33,185 nucleotides of DNA from Shewanella sp. TC10. Its GTDB lineage: Bacteria; Pseudomonadota; Gammaproteobacteria; Enterobacterales; Shewanellaceae. Of this stretch, positions 17,101 through 25,099 are shown one piece after another. The notes beneath the pieces were generated by a model that made no database searches, was not told the origin of the DNA, and saw only the letters and a list, made by a program, of their open reading frames with translations. Made by a program: the position numbers and the translations under genes. The stretch is taken from assembly GCF_009663145.1 (NCBI RefSeq), contig NZ_VKHR01000059.1:1-33185 (forward strand). The letters run 5' to 3'. Numbering within the stretch: position 1 is the stretch's first letter; the number at the start of each line of letters is the position of its first letter.

Positions 17101-17336
17101 CCAACACGTAAACCACGGGCAGAGAACTGACCGTCAGAGCCAACAGGCACTTCTGTTACTGTACCTGTTGGTTCATGAATAATAGTAATCATTGCATCGG
17201 TAACTGCATTACCCATTGGGCCAACAATGTGACCTCGAATATTTGATGCAGTTTGCGATGCTGTAGCTGGTAAAGATACGACACCTAAAGCAAAGCAAGT
17301 CGCTAGCGCTAAGCGACTAATTTTATGGTTAAACAT
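14172..17336 (-). CDS. TonB-dependent receptor, Oar-like (paralogue 1)
   Basis: A 1054 aa outer-membrane receptor. The signal peptide covers about residues 1-26. A carboxypeptidase-regulatory-like beta-sandwich follows (about 30-105; IRGHIVGPMGNAVTDAMITI and TGTVTEVPVG). The plug comes next (about 125-250; LKDVLRQNPMAVVG, FVVDGVSQND, SGGFSGAQVNAVTKSGTNE). The rest is a long beta-barrel with a terminal aromatic residue (VGVKYMF). This layout is the Oar/OmpA-related TonB receptor type, usually for large ligands; the substrate is unknown. It is highly similar over its full length to the next gene. AGGGG stands 7 nt before ATG. A MITE-like element now separates its conserved upstream element from the gene. 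Confidence 0.93.
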   Translation of the reverse strand: MFNHKISRLALATCFALGVVSLPATASQTASNIRGHIVGPMGNAVTDAMITIIHEPTGTVTEVPVGSDGQFSARGLRVGGPYIIKVGSDEFADDVEQGLFLNVGETLRFNRELKSAADIERIGVVGSANHFQSAGGNSEFSANDIANAPGISRDLKDVLRQNPMAVVGNDGISMSVAGINPRFNTFVVDGVSQNDDFGLNSNGYPTQRSPISIDAVESVALNTSPFTARSGGFSGAQVNAVTKSGTNELSGTMFWETTNDSMAGDGTHQVTGEALKQDFEETTFGGTIGFPLIKDKLFFFGSYENFDAPQAAEWGPAGAGFPNDSNVTMDELKLINEIANDVYGLSNIGGYNSTPQEKDEKILAKLDWNINDDHRASLTYQKTVGNMTNRVSDTASSLNLSSYWYDKEEDFESYAAIVYSDWSHDFTTEFKVAYKDTVSSSNPVDNLGIGQVGIKTDNGYVNFGTERSRQSNELDNQNLEVRFVGDYYLDEHKIGFGFQYNSVDVFNLFAQDTMGSWDFDSIEDFRNGVVDRFRYQNALSGNPDDVAAQFNMETLALFLEDTWDISYDLEMTFGMRYERIMMSDSPELNDNFVERYGFGNNGTMDGLDIWLPRVGLTYVLSDDVTLRGGVGRYSGGYPTVWMSNSFSNDGNRLLSYNDGWNDAWGTPDFGNVPGGAQGGLVGGDGNVNALDPNFELPSDWRVSVGFDSTWDFGALGQDWFFGGEFLYIQKENDVAWVDLSRRKVKTDDTGRVVYETWDPLANNGLGGHTQRSDLMLTNAEEDGSSKTLSFSLAKNWDSGVNMRLGYAYNQVDEGNQGSSSTAGSNYQYPIVGADRNGTTMGPGYYETPHRFTMSLGYDTELFAGYNSSFNMFYEARQGNPMSWVLGSYQDYGLGDQSMYGNSNAYLPYIPTGADDANVEYAGGLTYEEFKKAIDELGLGKYAGGLVDKGTHNQPWVHQLDFRFTQELPGFTQKHKGMLYFDVKNVLNLLNDDWGKVEYQSYGNKVLVDHSYNAETGVYTYSTPFGQDGLDTTTHNTYDINQSAWQIKVGVKYMF
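17298..17318 (-). promoter_or_regulatory. Hairpin in the signal-peptide codons of receptor 1
   Basis: AGTCGCT-N7-AGCGACT is a perfect 7-bp stem inside codons about 7-13. The same 21 bases occur at the same place in receptor 2 (21210-21230). It may influence translation initiation, or it may be plain coding conservation. Confidence 0.35.
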
Positions 17337-17370
17337 TATCTGACCCCTGAAAATTTTTATAATTTAGCTA

Positions 17371-17633
17371 GGGCCTGTTGTTCTTTGCTGGTTAAGTTTT
17401 GTTCGAAATAAAAGCGTTTTAATCGAGGCGGATGAGTTGATGCCTAGTCATCTAAGCAAAATTCATCCAACAAAGAGTAAAACGCTTTTAGTCGAACCCT
17501 TTGGGCAGCGTTTATTGGCCATTTTTACTGTGTTATCGACTTTTTATGTAGAATAACTACACCACAAAGTCTCTGCCTTGTATAAATGGCCAACAATTCG
17601 CTGCAAAAACAACCTTGAAAGATCAACAGGCCC
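17371..17633. mobile_element. MITE-like element (263 bp) in leader of receptor 1
   Basis: Its ends are imperfect inverted repeats of about 30 bp: GGGCCTGTTGTTCTTTGCTGG at the left, and the right end inverted reads GGGCCTGTTGATCTTTCAAGG. TA flanks both sides (17369-17370 and 17634-17635), like the TA target duplication of IS630/Tc1-type elements. Inside, a second inverted pair (AAAAGCGTTTTA near 17406, and its complement near 17482) makes the whole element foldable. No transposase is encoded. Comparison with the upstream of receptor 2 shows that the element split a formerly continuous leader. Confidence 0.75.
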
Positions 17634-17652
17634 TAATTGTTCTAGCTTTATT

Positions 17653-17683
17653 TGAAGCTGTAGAGTGAAAACTTCAGGGCGGA
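17653..17683 (-). promoter_or_regulatory. Conserved upstream element of receptor 1
   Basis: This 31-bp sequence (starting TGAAGCTGTAGAGTGAAAAC) matches 30 of 31 bases of the one upstream of receptor 2 (21311-21341), while surrounding non-coding bases have drifted. Its ends form TGAAG/CTTCA symmetry. It is probably the promoter or an operator. It lies 317 bp from the start codon now, about 52 bp before the insertion. Confidence 0.6.
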
Positions 17684-18036
17684 TGCTATTGAGCATATAT
17701 TTCAGTGCCATTGCATATTTGTAGCAAAACGCATCAATAGAAAAGAACATCTATTTACAAAGAGTTCATTAACATAACGAATTTACCATCACTGAGATAA
17801 CGGCATGTGGCTAAAAGCCTGATGAGGCCTAGGTTAACTAATATTAATCTTGTGAGATGAGTATGATTTCTTAAAAAAATGAGGCAACAAAAAGCAGATT
17901 AATGCGGTTAAAAAGTATTTTTACACTTCAAAAAAACAAACAAACACCCCTCAAACAACAAACAAATAAACCTTAAAAAATAAACAAATAAAAAACAACT
18001 AACCCACTAACCTTTAACAACATTGATTGATAGGCA
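17684..18036. other. Intergenic region between the two receptors
   Basis: No gene was found. About 17930-18010 is a low-complexity tract, nearly pure A and C on the plus strand (repeated CAAAC, AAACA and AAATAA words), so G/T-rich on the strand of the receptors. The stretch lies just beyond the terminator of receptor 2. Confidence 0.5.
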
Positions 18037-18064
18037 AAAAAATACCGAGCCTAAGCTCGGTATT
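18036..18064 (-). terminator. Terminator of receptor 2
   Basis: AATACCGAGC (18041-18050), loop CTAA, GCTCGGTATT (18055-18064), followed by a T-run on the minus strand. The stem is identical to the receptor 1 terminator. Confidence 0.9.
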
Positions 18065-18086
18065 TTATTGGTTAAATTAGCTCAAT

Positions 18087-21000
18087 TTAGAACTTGTATT
18101 TAACACCTACTTTTAACTGCCAAGCTGACTTATTGATGTCATAAGTATTTTGGTTAGCTGTTTCGATACCATCTTGACCATAAGGTACAGAATAAGTGTA
18201 AACACCCGTATCTGGGTTGTAGTTATGGTCAACTAAGATTTTGCTACCAAATGATTGATACTCAACAACACCCCAATCATCATTCATTAGGTTAAGCACG
18301 TTTTTCACGTCAAAGTATAAGATACCTTTATGGTCTTCTAGGAAACCAGGTAATTCTTGAGTGAAACGGAAATCTAACTGGTGAACCCAAGGTTGGTTAT
18401 CAGAACCTTTACCTGCGATACCACCAGCATATTTACCTAAACCAATTTCATCAATCGCTGCTTTAAACTCTTCATAGGTTAAACCGCCTGCATACTCAAC
18501 ATTGGCATCGTCTGCACCTGTTGGGATGTATGGAAGGTAAGAATCTGAGTAAGCAAATGAACCTTGGTCACCGAAACCACGGTCATTATGCGAACCTAGT
18601 ACCCAAGTCATTGGGCGACCTTCGCGTGCTTCATAGAACATGTTGAAGCTAGAGTTATAACCTGCGATGAATTCAACATCATAGCCTAGGCTTGCAGTGA
18701 AACGATGTGGTGTTTCATAGTAACCAGGACCAATAGTCGTTCCGTTACGATCTGCACCCACAGAAGTGTATTGGTAGTTAGACGTTGCAGTTGAAGATGA
18801 ACCTTGGTTACCTTCATCTACTGAGTTAAATGCGTAACCTAGACGCATGTTAAGACCCATGTCCCAGTTTTTCTGTAAGCTGAAACTTAACGTTTGGCTC
18901 TTACCGTCTTCTTCTGCATTAGTTAGCATTAGATCGTAACGTTCAGTGTTTCCACCAGCACCATTGTTAGCTAATGGATCCCATGTTTCATAAATCACAC
19001 GGCCTGTTGAGTCAGTTTTTAATTCGCGACGAGCCAAATCAACCCAAGCAACATCATTTTCTTTTTGAATGTATAAGAACTCACCACCGAAGAACCAATC
19101 TTGACCTAAGGCACCGAAGTCCCAAGTACTGTCAAAACCGATGCTTGCACGCCAATCTGAAGGAAGCTCAAAGTTAGGATCTAATGAGTTAGTGTTACCA
19201 TCTCCGCCCACTAAACCATCTTGTGCGCCACTTGGTACATCACCAAAGTCAGGTGTTCCCCAAGCGTCATTCCAACCATCGTTGTAGCTTAATAAGCTGT
19301 TACCATCGTTTGAGAAGCTGTTAGACATCCAAACTGTTGGGTAACCACCACTGTAACGGCCAACGCCACCACGAATAGTCACATCATCAGATAGAACGTA
19401 AGTTAAGCCAACACGTGGTAAGAAAATGTCTTTGCCGTCCATTGTGCCATTATTAGCAAAGCCATAACGATCAACGAAGTTTTGGTTTAATGCTGGAGAA
19501 TCTGACATGCTGATGGTTTCGTAGCGAATACCGTATGTCATTTCTAAATCTGAATTGATTTCCCAAGTATCTTCAACGAACAGTGCTAACGTATCCATGT
19601 TGAAGCTAGCTGCAACATCATTAGCATTGCCTGATTCAGCATTTTGATAACGGAAACGGTCAACGATACCATTTTCAAAATCAGCAATTGAATCGAAATC
19701 CCAAGAACCCATAGTGTCTTGAGCGAATAAGTTAAATACTTCAATGCTATTGTACTGGAAACCAAAGCCAATATTATGCTCATCTAAGTAATAATCACCA
19801 ACAAAACGTAACTCTAAGTTTTGGTTGTTTAATTCATTTGACTGACGTGAGCGTTCAGTACCGAAGTTAACATCGCCATTTTCAGTACGAACATTGACTT
19901 GGCCAATACCGATGTTTTCAACTGGGTTAGAATTACTTGTCGTATCTTTATAAGCAACTTTGATTTCTGTAGTAAATGAATCAGTCCAGTCACTGTATAC
20001 AGTCGCTGCGTATGATTCTAACTCTTCTTCTTTATCGTACCAGTAGCTTGATAAATTTAATGAAGATTCATCATCAGATACTTTATTAGTTTGGTTACCC
20101 ACAGTGCTCTGGTAAGTAAAAGAAGCACGGTGTTCGTCATTAATGTTCCAATCTAATTTAGCTAAGATTTTTTCATCTTTTTCTTGTGGAGTAGCACTGT
20201 AAGTACCTAGGTTATCTAGGCCATAAACACTATTAGCAATGCTGTTAATTTGGTCCATTTCTGCTGAAGTAACACGTGAATCATTAGCAAAACCTGCACC
20301 AGCTGGGCCCCACTCTGCAGCTTGTGGCGCATCGTAGTTTTCATATGAACCAAAGAAGAATAAAGTGTCTTTAATCAGTGGGAAACCAACCGTGCCACCA
20401 AAAGTAGTTTCTTCAAAGTCTTGCTCTAATTTATCGCCTGTTTCTTGGTCTTTACCGTCGCCAGCCATGCTGTCGTTAGTCGTTTCCCAAAAAACGGTAC
20501 CTTCTAATTCATTAGTACCTGATTTAGTGACTACGTTAACCTGTGCGCCAGAGAAACCACCAGAACGAGCAGAGAAAGGAGACGTGTTTAATGCAACACT
20601 TTCAACCGCGTCAATTGAGATTGGTGAACGCTGAGTTGGGTAACCATTTGAGTTAAGACCGAAATCATCGTTTTGAGAAACACCATCAACAACGAATGTG
20701 TTAAAACGTGGGTTAATACCCGCAACACTCATTGAAACGCCATCAGTCCCTACTACTGCCATTGGGTTTTGACGTAAGACATCTTTTAAATCACGGTTAA
20801 TGCCAGGAGCATTTGCGATATCTTTAGCACCGAAGTCACTATTACCACCTGCACTGCGGAAGTAGTTAGCATTACCTACAACACCGATACGTTCCATATC
20901 AGCTGCTGATTGTAATGTACGGTTATAGCGTAAGGTTTCACCAACATTTAGATATAAATCTTGTTCTAAATCATCCGCAAATTCATCTGAATCTACTTTG

Positions 21001-21248
21001 ATGATGTATGGACCACCAACACGTAAACCACGAGCAGCGAACAGACCATCAGCGCCTACTGACACCTCTGTTACAGTACCTGTTGGTTCATGGATGATGG
21101 TGATTGTTGCATCTGTTACAGCATTTCCTTGAGGACCAACAATCTGGCCTCGGATGTTTGATGCAGTATCTGCAGCCATGGCTGGTAGAGAAACACCCAT
21201 AGCAAAGCAAGTCGCTAGCGCTAAGCGACTGATTTTATTGTTTAACAT
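18087..21248 (-). CDS. TonB-dependent receptor, Oar-like (paralogue 2)
   Basis: A 1053 aa outer-membrane receptor with the same architecture as paralogue 1: signal peptide (about 1-25, ending PAMAA), carboxypeptidase-regulatory-like domain, plug with FVVDGVSQNDDFGLNSNGYP, barrel, and C-terminal Phe (VGVKYKF). Most differences are conservative and spread along the barrel, with clusters near residues 325-345, suggesting duplication followed by limited ligand divergence. AGGGG stands 7 nt before ATG. It is divergent from the S1/P1 nuclease gene; the 329 bp between them hold the conserved 31-bp element 63 bp from the start. Both receptors are single-gene units with their own terminators. Confidence 0.93.
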   Translation of the reverse strand: MLNNKISRLALATCFAMGVSLPAMAADTASNIRGQIVGPQGNAVTDATITIIHEPTGTVTEVSVGADGLFAARGLRVGGPYIIKVDSDEFADDLEQDLYLNVGETLRYNRTLQSAADMERIGVVGNANYFRSAGGNSDFGAKDIANAPGINRDLKDVLRQNPMAVVGTDGVSMSVAGINPRFNTFVVDGVSQNDDFGLNSNGYPTQRSPISIDAVESVALNTSPFSARSGGFSGAQVNVVTKSGTNELEGTVFWETTNDSMAGDGKDQETGDKLEQDFEETTFGGTVGFPLIKDTLFFFGSYENYDAPQAAEWGPAGAGFANDSRVTSAEMDQINSIANSVYGLDNLGTYSATPQEKDEKILAKLDWNINDEHRASFTYQSTVGNQTNKVSDDESSLNLSSYWYDKEEELESYAATVYSDWTDSFTTEIKVAYKDTTSNSNPVENIGIGQVNVRTENGDVNFGTERSRQSNELNNQNLELRFVGDYYLDEHNIGFGFQYNSIEVFNLFAQDTMGSWDFDSIADFENGIVDRFRYQNAESGNANDVAASFNMDTLALFVEDTWEINSDLEMTYGIRYETISMSDSPALNQNFVDRYGFANNGTMDGKDIFLPRVGLTYVLSDDVTIRGGVGRYSGGYPTVWMSNSFSNDGNSLLSYNDGWNDAWGTPDFGDVPSGAQDGLVGGDGNTNSLDPNFELPSDWRASIGFDSTWDFGALGQDWFFGGEFLYIQKENDVAWVDLARRELKTDSTGRVIYETWDPLANNGAGGNTERYDLMLTNAEEDGKSQTLSFSLQKNWDMGLNMRLGYAFNSVDEGNQGSSSTATSNYQYTSVGADRNGTTIGPGYYETPHRFTASLGYDVEFIAGYNSSFNMFYEAREGRPMTWVLGSHNDRGFGDQGSFAYSDSYLPYIPTGADDANVEYAGGLTYEEFKAAIDEIGLGKYAGGIAGKGSDNQPWVHQLDFRFTQELPGFLEDHKGILYFDVKNVLNLMNDDWGVVEYQSFGSKILVDHNYNPDTGVYTYSVPYGQDGIETANQNTYDINKSAWQLKVGVKYKF
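21210..21230 (-). promoter_or_regulatory. Hairpin in the signal-peptide codons of receptor 2
   Basis: The same 21-base AGTCGCT-N7-AGCGACT stem-loop as in receptor 1, at the same codons and unchanged, although the surrounding codons differ. Confidence 0.35.
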
Positions 21249-21310
21249 TTTCAGACCCCTGAAATATTTTTATATTTTAATTTGTTTACTAGTTAATCTA
21301 GCTTTTAATA

Positions 21311-21341
21311 TGAAGCTGTAGAGTAAAAACTTCAGGGCGGA
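21311..21341 (-). promoter_or_regulatory. Conserved upstream element of receptor 2
   Basis: A near-identical copy (30 of 31 bases) of the element upstream of receptor 1, here in its presumed native place 63 bp before the start. A poor sigma70 match (CTGAAG, 17 nt, CATATT) overlaps it, so it could be the promoter or an operator. Confidence 0.6.
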
Positions 21342-21577
21342 TTTTATAACCAATTTGTTTCAAAATCATGTCATTATTAAACTATTTTCTAACAACTATC
21401 ACAGTAATCATGTCATCTTTGTTTCACACTTTTAACCAAACCCTTACAGCTATTGGGCTGGAGCCTGTGTTGTCACAAAAAATTAATAAAAAAAAGATAC
21501 TATAAAAATTTTCAAATCCATCGGTTTGATCACATCACGCGAAGAGTCAAAGTGGCTGAATCGACAAAGGAATAATA
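21342..21577. other. Divergent intergenic region, receptor 2 / nuclease
   Basis: No gene. A plausible -10 for the nuclease is TATAAA at about 21502. No full CRP core (GTGA-N6-TCAC) is present, unlike the cytochrome promoters. Confidence 0.4.
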
Positions 21578-22372
21578 ATGAAACCAGCAGTAATTTTATT
21601 GGGTGCATCTGTTGCACTCACAAGCCTTATTAGCCAGCCTGTTCATGCTTGGGGGCAGAATGGCCACCGCATTATTGGTGAGTTAGCACAAAATAACCTT
21701 TCATCTACTGCGCAAGAAAAAATCCAGCAAATCACTCAAGGTGAATCATTAGCGCAGATGTCGACTTGGCCAGATGAAATTCGCTCTGATAAAAATTGGC
21801 ATCACGCATCCCCTTGGCACTATGTGTCTATCGCTGATGATGAAACTTGGGAAACAGTAGAAAGAAACCCTAATGGCGATATCATTGAAAGCCTGAAGCG
21901 ATTTGAAAAGGTGTTAAAAGATCCAAAGGTCAGCGATAAAGAAAAGCGCGATGCGTTAGCTTTTTATGTCCATTTCGTCGGTGACATTCACCAACCATTG
22001 CATGTTGGCCATAGCCACGACCACGGCGGTAATAAAGTAAAACTGAAATGGTTTGGTGATGACACTAACTTGCATACAGTATGGGATAGCAAGATTGTTG
22101 ATCATAAACAGCTGAGCTACACCGAATATACCAAATTCATTGAGCGTATCTCGGATAAAGACATTAAAAGCTGGGTAGGTAAGAGCTATTATGACTGGGC
22201 AAATGAGTCAAAAGAGCTACGTGAAGCCACGTATAACCTAGAGAAAAATCGCGACGGTCAACCAGATTTACGTTGGCAATATATTTTTGACCACACGCCA
22301 ACAGTTGAATTACGTTTGCAACAAGCTGGTATTCGCTTAGCGGACAAACTGAATATCATCTTTGCTAAATAG
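21578..22372 (+). CDS. S1/P1-type secreted zinc nuclease
   Basis: A 264 aa trinuclear-zinc phosphodiesterase that degrades single-stranded nucleic acids and often 3'-nucleotides, outside the cytoplasm. The signal peptide (1-24) ends right before Trp25, which becomes the mature N-terminal Trp that ligates zinc in P1 nuclease. The other ligands are all visible: His30, Asp66, His81 (SPWHY), H132-x3-D136-x5-H142 (HFVGDIHQPLH) and H166-x3-D170 (HTVWD). The site is therefore complete. AAGGA lies 7 nt before ATG. It is divergent from receptor 2 and followed by a terminator. A role in nucleic-acid or phosphate scavenging is inferred. Confidence 0.95.
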   Translation: MKPAVILLGASVALTSLISQPVHAWGQNGHRIIGELAQNNLSSTAQEKIQQITQGESLAQMSTWPDEIRSDKNWHHASPWHYVSIADDETWETVERNPNGDIIESLKRFEKVLKDPKVSDKEKRDALAFYVHFVGDIHQPLHVGHSHDHGGNKVKLKWFGDDTNLHTVWDSKIVDHKQLSYTEYTKFIERISDKDIKSWVGKSYYDWANESKELREATYNLEKNRDGQPDLRWQYIFDHTPTVELRLQQAGIRLADKLNIIFAK

Positions 22373-22443
22373 ATTCTATCACATTGTAAATACATCGATT
22401 TTATCTTACTAAGTCGATTGATTATCAATAACATCAGCTAAAT

Positions 22444-22485
22444 ATAAACCCACATTATCAATAGATATGTGGGTTTATTATTTAT
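22444..22485 (+). terminator. Terminator of nuclease gene
   Basis: ATAAACCCACAT (22444-22455) pairs perfectly with ATGTGGGTTTAT (22467-22478), then T-rich sequence. Confidence 0.75.
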
Positions 22486-22604
22486 CTAGCCATCCCTACA
22501 GCATCAACTTCATCTTTATCCAGTTTTTCACAGAGCAGCAAGATATCTATCGCAACTTCTTCTTTAAACTGCAGTAATAATGACTTAAAAACGTCATCAA
22601 ATTG
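22482..22604 (-). pseudogene. Possible remnant of a small gene
   Basis: A minus-strand frame stays open for 40 codons and translates to a plausible protein tail (FDDVFKSLLLQFKEE, then DILLLCEKLDKDEVD) ending in TAA. It has an in-frame stop just upstream and no usable start. It may be the 3' end of a decayed gene, or chance. No other gene is seen between the nuclease terminator and the cytochrome array. Confidence 0.2.
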
Positions 22605-22683
22605 TCATTCAGTATATTGTTCTTCTTGGGTTACAAAAATTCAAATAAACAGTAATTAAGTGAACTCAGTTGCTCATAAAACG

Positions 22684-22711
22684 AAAAAGGGAGCCATGTG
22701 GCTCCCTTTGC
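22684..22711 (-). terminator. Terminator of cytochrome 1
   Basis: AAAGGGAGCCA (22686-22696), two bases, TGGCTCCCTTT (22699-22709), then T residues on the minus strand. This stem differs from the GCCACT stem shared by the other three cytochrome genes. Confidence 0.88.
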
Positions 22712-22789
22712 TTTCTCACTTAATCATTTGGGTTATATCTACATCCTTGTGGAGCGATGAATCGCTACTTGATAATGTATTAAGTGATA

Positions 22790-24784
22790 TTAACGCTCAA
22801 ATACGTGGAACTTATCGATACCGAACGACTTACCTTCTGCATGACAAGTTGCACAAGATTCTTGTGGCACTGCTTCATACCAAACTGGCACTTCATCTAC
22901 CTTAGCGTCAATTTCACCACCATTTTGTTCCATATGGTGCAATGCAGAAGCTGAATCATGACAGGCATAACAGTTAGCCGTAATTGGGCTCGCCATTATG
23001 TTAGTATCTGGGCCGCCTTCTTCATTGACGCCTAAAGTTTTAGCACGCATGTATTGGTTAGGTATTGCATATAAATCAATACCTTCAGCATGACAAGATA
23101 CACAGTTTTCAGCATTGAGTTCAGCTGATGAATTATACAGATAGCCATCTTCATCGGAACCTACAATTGTTTGCGAAGCGCCCCAATGCATTGCATGGAT
23201 CATTGGACCAAACGCTGGACCACTCTTCGCCATCCAACCTTCACCGCCATATGATGCATTGACAGTGTAGCCAGCATCTATTCTTGCTTGCTGACTAGCA
23301 AATTCAGAACCTTCAAGACTAATGTGTCGAGAGCTCATTCTGTTTTGGCCATTGTTATGACAGGCGACACAATCGTAACCACCTTGGCTGTAACCACCAT
23401 TTTTGTGATAGTTAGTCTCATCATTGTGACACGTACTACAACTATCAGCTGTGACAGCATGGCGACGATCATAATCAGTCACTACTGAATCAGCAATTCT
23501 GAATACTGGTGAGTAACTTGTGAAAGTAACACCGTCATATGATGGGTCATCACCATGAGCGAATGTTAATCGTGAGCTCGCCATAATTTGTGCGGCATTA
23601 ATAGCAAAACTTGATGCGTCATAACACATGGTTTTAGAACCATCACCTTTGAAGCTCGTTGCATACGAGTTTGTTTCACGGCCAACAATAGACTTATTGT
23701 TATATCCATGCATATAACCACCTGCATAGCTTACTGTTCCATCAGCATACAAAGGTTCAATATCTAGCATAGTTTCGCCTTGATAAAGGCTAAGATCTGT
23801 ACAGTATTCACCTAAGTCATTCACATAGATGTCTGAAAGCACTGTAGAGTGCTCGGCTCTTGCAGCTTGTCTTTCTGCTAAGCCAATATTTGTAGCCTGT
23901 GCATGGAAAGCGCGCGCATCAAAATCTGAGTTAGGCACAATAATTGAGGTGGCAGAATCGACAGTATGACAATCGGTACAACCGTTACCTGCAATACTGG
24001 TGTTGATTACAGGCTCAGCATGACAGGTATAACAGTTAGTTGGCGCGAAATCTTGTTCGAATTTCTGGTGATTAACGTGGCCAATCTTTTGCAGTGTATT
24101 AGTAGCATAACCACCGTCTTCTTCAGCGCGAGACACATTGTTATGGCACACTAAACAACCTGCAACAAAATCAGCATCACCATCAAGATTAATAGCAGTG
24201 TATGAAGGATGTTTCATACTCGAAGTCGCGTAATCAACATGACAGCTATAACAAGTTTCAGTGGTCGTTGTATGAATCATTTCAGGCTTATCAACCACAA
24301 TCGCAGCTGAACGAGCAATTTCAGACTCACCGCCACCAACACGTAACCAAACAATCCCTTCAGATGCAGCAGTAACAGCTGGCATCGGCGCAATTAGCTC
24401 ATAATGTCCATTACCTAACGCTGTTAATTCTGCGCCGTCTTCTTTGGTGGTATCAGTGTAACCTCCGATTTTACCATCGCGATTTAACACGATACCTTTA
24501 TCTGTTAATTCAGCAAATTTGGCTTCTGCTTTCATCAAGCCATCAACTAACACACCATCCTCGTTAGTGACTTCAAATTCGTAGCGAACTTGGCCCTCTT
24601 CAATGGCATGAGCTATCACATTCACATGTGTCACTTCAGCAACTTCAGTCACTGGTGGATTAGGTCCTGGGCCAGGTGCACCATCTTCACCGTCTGCTCC
24701 GTCTTTGCCATCATCAGCACAACCTGCAATCCCCATTGCAGCTGCAACAACAAAGGCTAATCTGCGTTTCGTAAAATGTTTCAT
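22790..24784 (-). CDS. Outer-membrane multiheme cytochrome c, OmcA/MtrC family (nine CXXCH), copy 1
   Basis: A 664 aa cell-surface electron-transfer lipoprotein. The lipobox is IAGC, Cys22 is lipidated, and +2 Ala means outer membrane. A collagen-like Gly-rich linker and the N-terminal beta domain (about 45-165) follow. Heme domain II has CXXCH at 178, 210, 251 and 269; domain III is beta-rich with Cys328 and Cys387; heme domain IV has CXXCH at 449, 472, 561, 605 and 644. That is nine, one fewer than OmcA, MtrC or MtrF. It uniquely carries ~35 extra residues between hemes 6 and 7 of its series. The open frame starts with a GTG that overlaps GGAG; ATG 24784 has 5-nt spacing. It has its own CRP-type promoter and terminator. 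Confidence 0.95.
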   Translation of the reverse strand: MKHFTKRRLAFVVAAAMGIAGCADDGKDGADGEDGAPGPGPNPPVTEVAEVTHVNVIAHAIEEGQVRYEFEVTNEDGVLVDGLMKAEAKFAELTDKGIVLNRDGKIGGYTDTTKEDGAELTALGNGHYELIAPMPAVTAASEGIVWLRVGGGESEIARSAAIVVDKPEMIHTTTTETCYSCHVDYATSSMKHPSYTAINLDGDADFVAGCLVCHNNVSRAEEDGGYATNTLQKIGHVNHQKFEQDFAPTNCYTCHAEPVINTSIAGNGCTDCHTVDSATSIIVPNSDFDARAFHAQATNIGLAERQAARAEHSTVLSDIYVNDLGEYCTDLSLYQGETMLDIEPLYADGTVSYAGGYMHGYNNKSIVGRETNSYATSFKGDGSKTMCYDASSFAINAAQIMASSRLTFAHGDDPSYDGVTFTSYSPVFRIADSVVTDYDRRHAVTADSCSTCHNDETNYHKNGGYSQGGYDCVACHNNGQNRMSSRHISLEGSEFASQQARIDAGYTVNASYGGEGWMAKSGPAFGPMIHAMHWGASQTIVGSDEDGYLYNSSAELNAENCVSCHAEGIDLYAIPNQYMRAKTLGVNEEGGPDTNIMASPITANCYACHDSASALHHMEQNGGEIDAKVDEVPVWYEAVPQESCATCHAEGKSFGIDKFHVFER

Positions 24785-24807
24785 CATCACTCCGAATAGT
24801 TTAAATA

Positions 24808-24818
24808 CTACTTTGTAG
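24808..24818 (-). promoter_or_regulatory. Leader palindrome, cytochrome 1
   Basis: CTACAAAGTAG (minus strand), about +10 to +20 from the predicted start of transcription. Repeated at the same place before copies 2 and 3. Confidence 0.4.
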
Positions 24819-24834
24819 GTAAAACCTAGACTGC

Positions 24835-24877
24835 ATAGTAGGGATTTCAGTCTTTGGCTGGAGTGACTAAGTTCACG
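24835..24877 (-). promoter_or_regulatory. Class II CRP-type promoter, cytochrome 1
   Basis: Perfect CRP core GTGA-CTAAGT-TCAC (24863-24876). The -10 box TACTAT (24835-24840, minus strand) gives a predicted start near 24828 and places the CRP centre at about -41.5. No -35 is needed in such promoters. Confidence 0.75.
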
Positions 24878-25099
24878 AAAATTTGGTGGTAAAAGCGTTG
24901 AAAACAGCCTTTATATTAGATATTTGAATGAGTTCAGAATGGGCTTATCTAGATTTAAAGTATCAAAAATTCAATAACTAAATAGCTAGCCTACTTTTTA
25001 AGCAAGTGTATCAAATTGAATAAATGGCAGACTATTTAGCCAATGACCTCAATAGTTTATAAATAAAAATCTGAGCAACTCTCTAACGACAAATAAAGA
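24878..25099. other. Intergenic, cytochrome 1 / cytochrome 2
   Basis: AT-rich, no gene or repeat recognised between the CRP promoter of copy 1 and the terminator of copy 2. Confidence 0.5.

Noticed and set aside
17371..17633. Reading the element as a complete insertion sequence
   Set aside because: It is only 263 bp and has no open frame for a transposase, so it can only be a non-autonomous element.
18974..20634. Several plus-strand frames within receptor 2
   Set aside because: They are antisense shadows of a long, clearly coding barrel gene.
21249..21577. CRP site for receptor 2 or the nuclease
   Set aside because: TGTGA-like half-sites occur, but none has a matching second half at the right spacing.
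22660..22905. 81-codon plus-strand frame before the cytochrome array
   Set aside because: It runs through the terminator of cytochrome 1 and into that gene on the other strand; a shadow.
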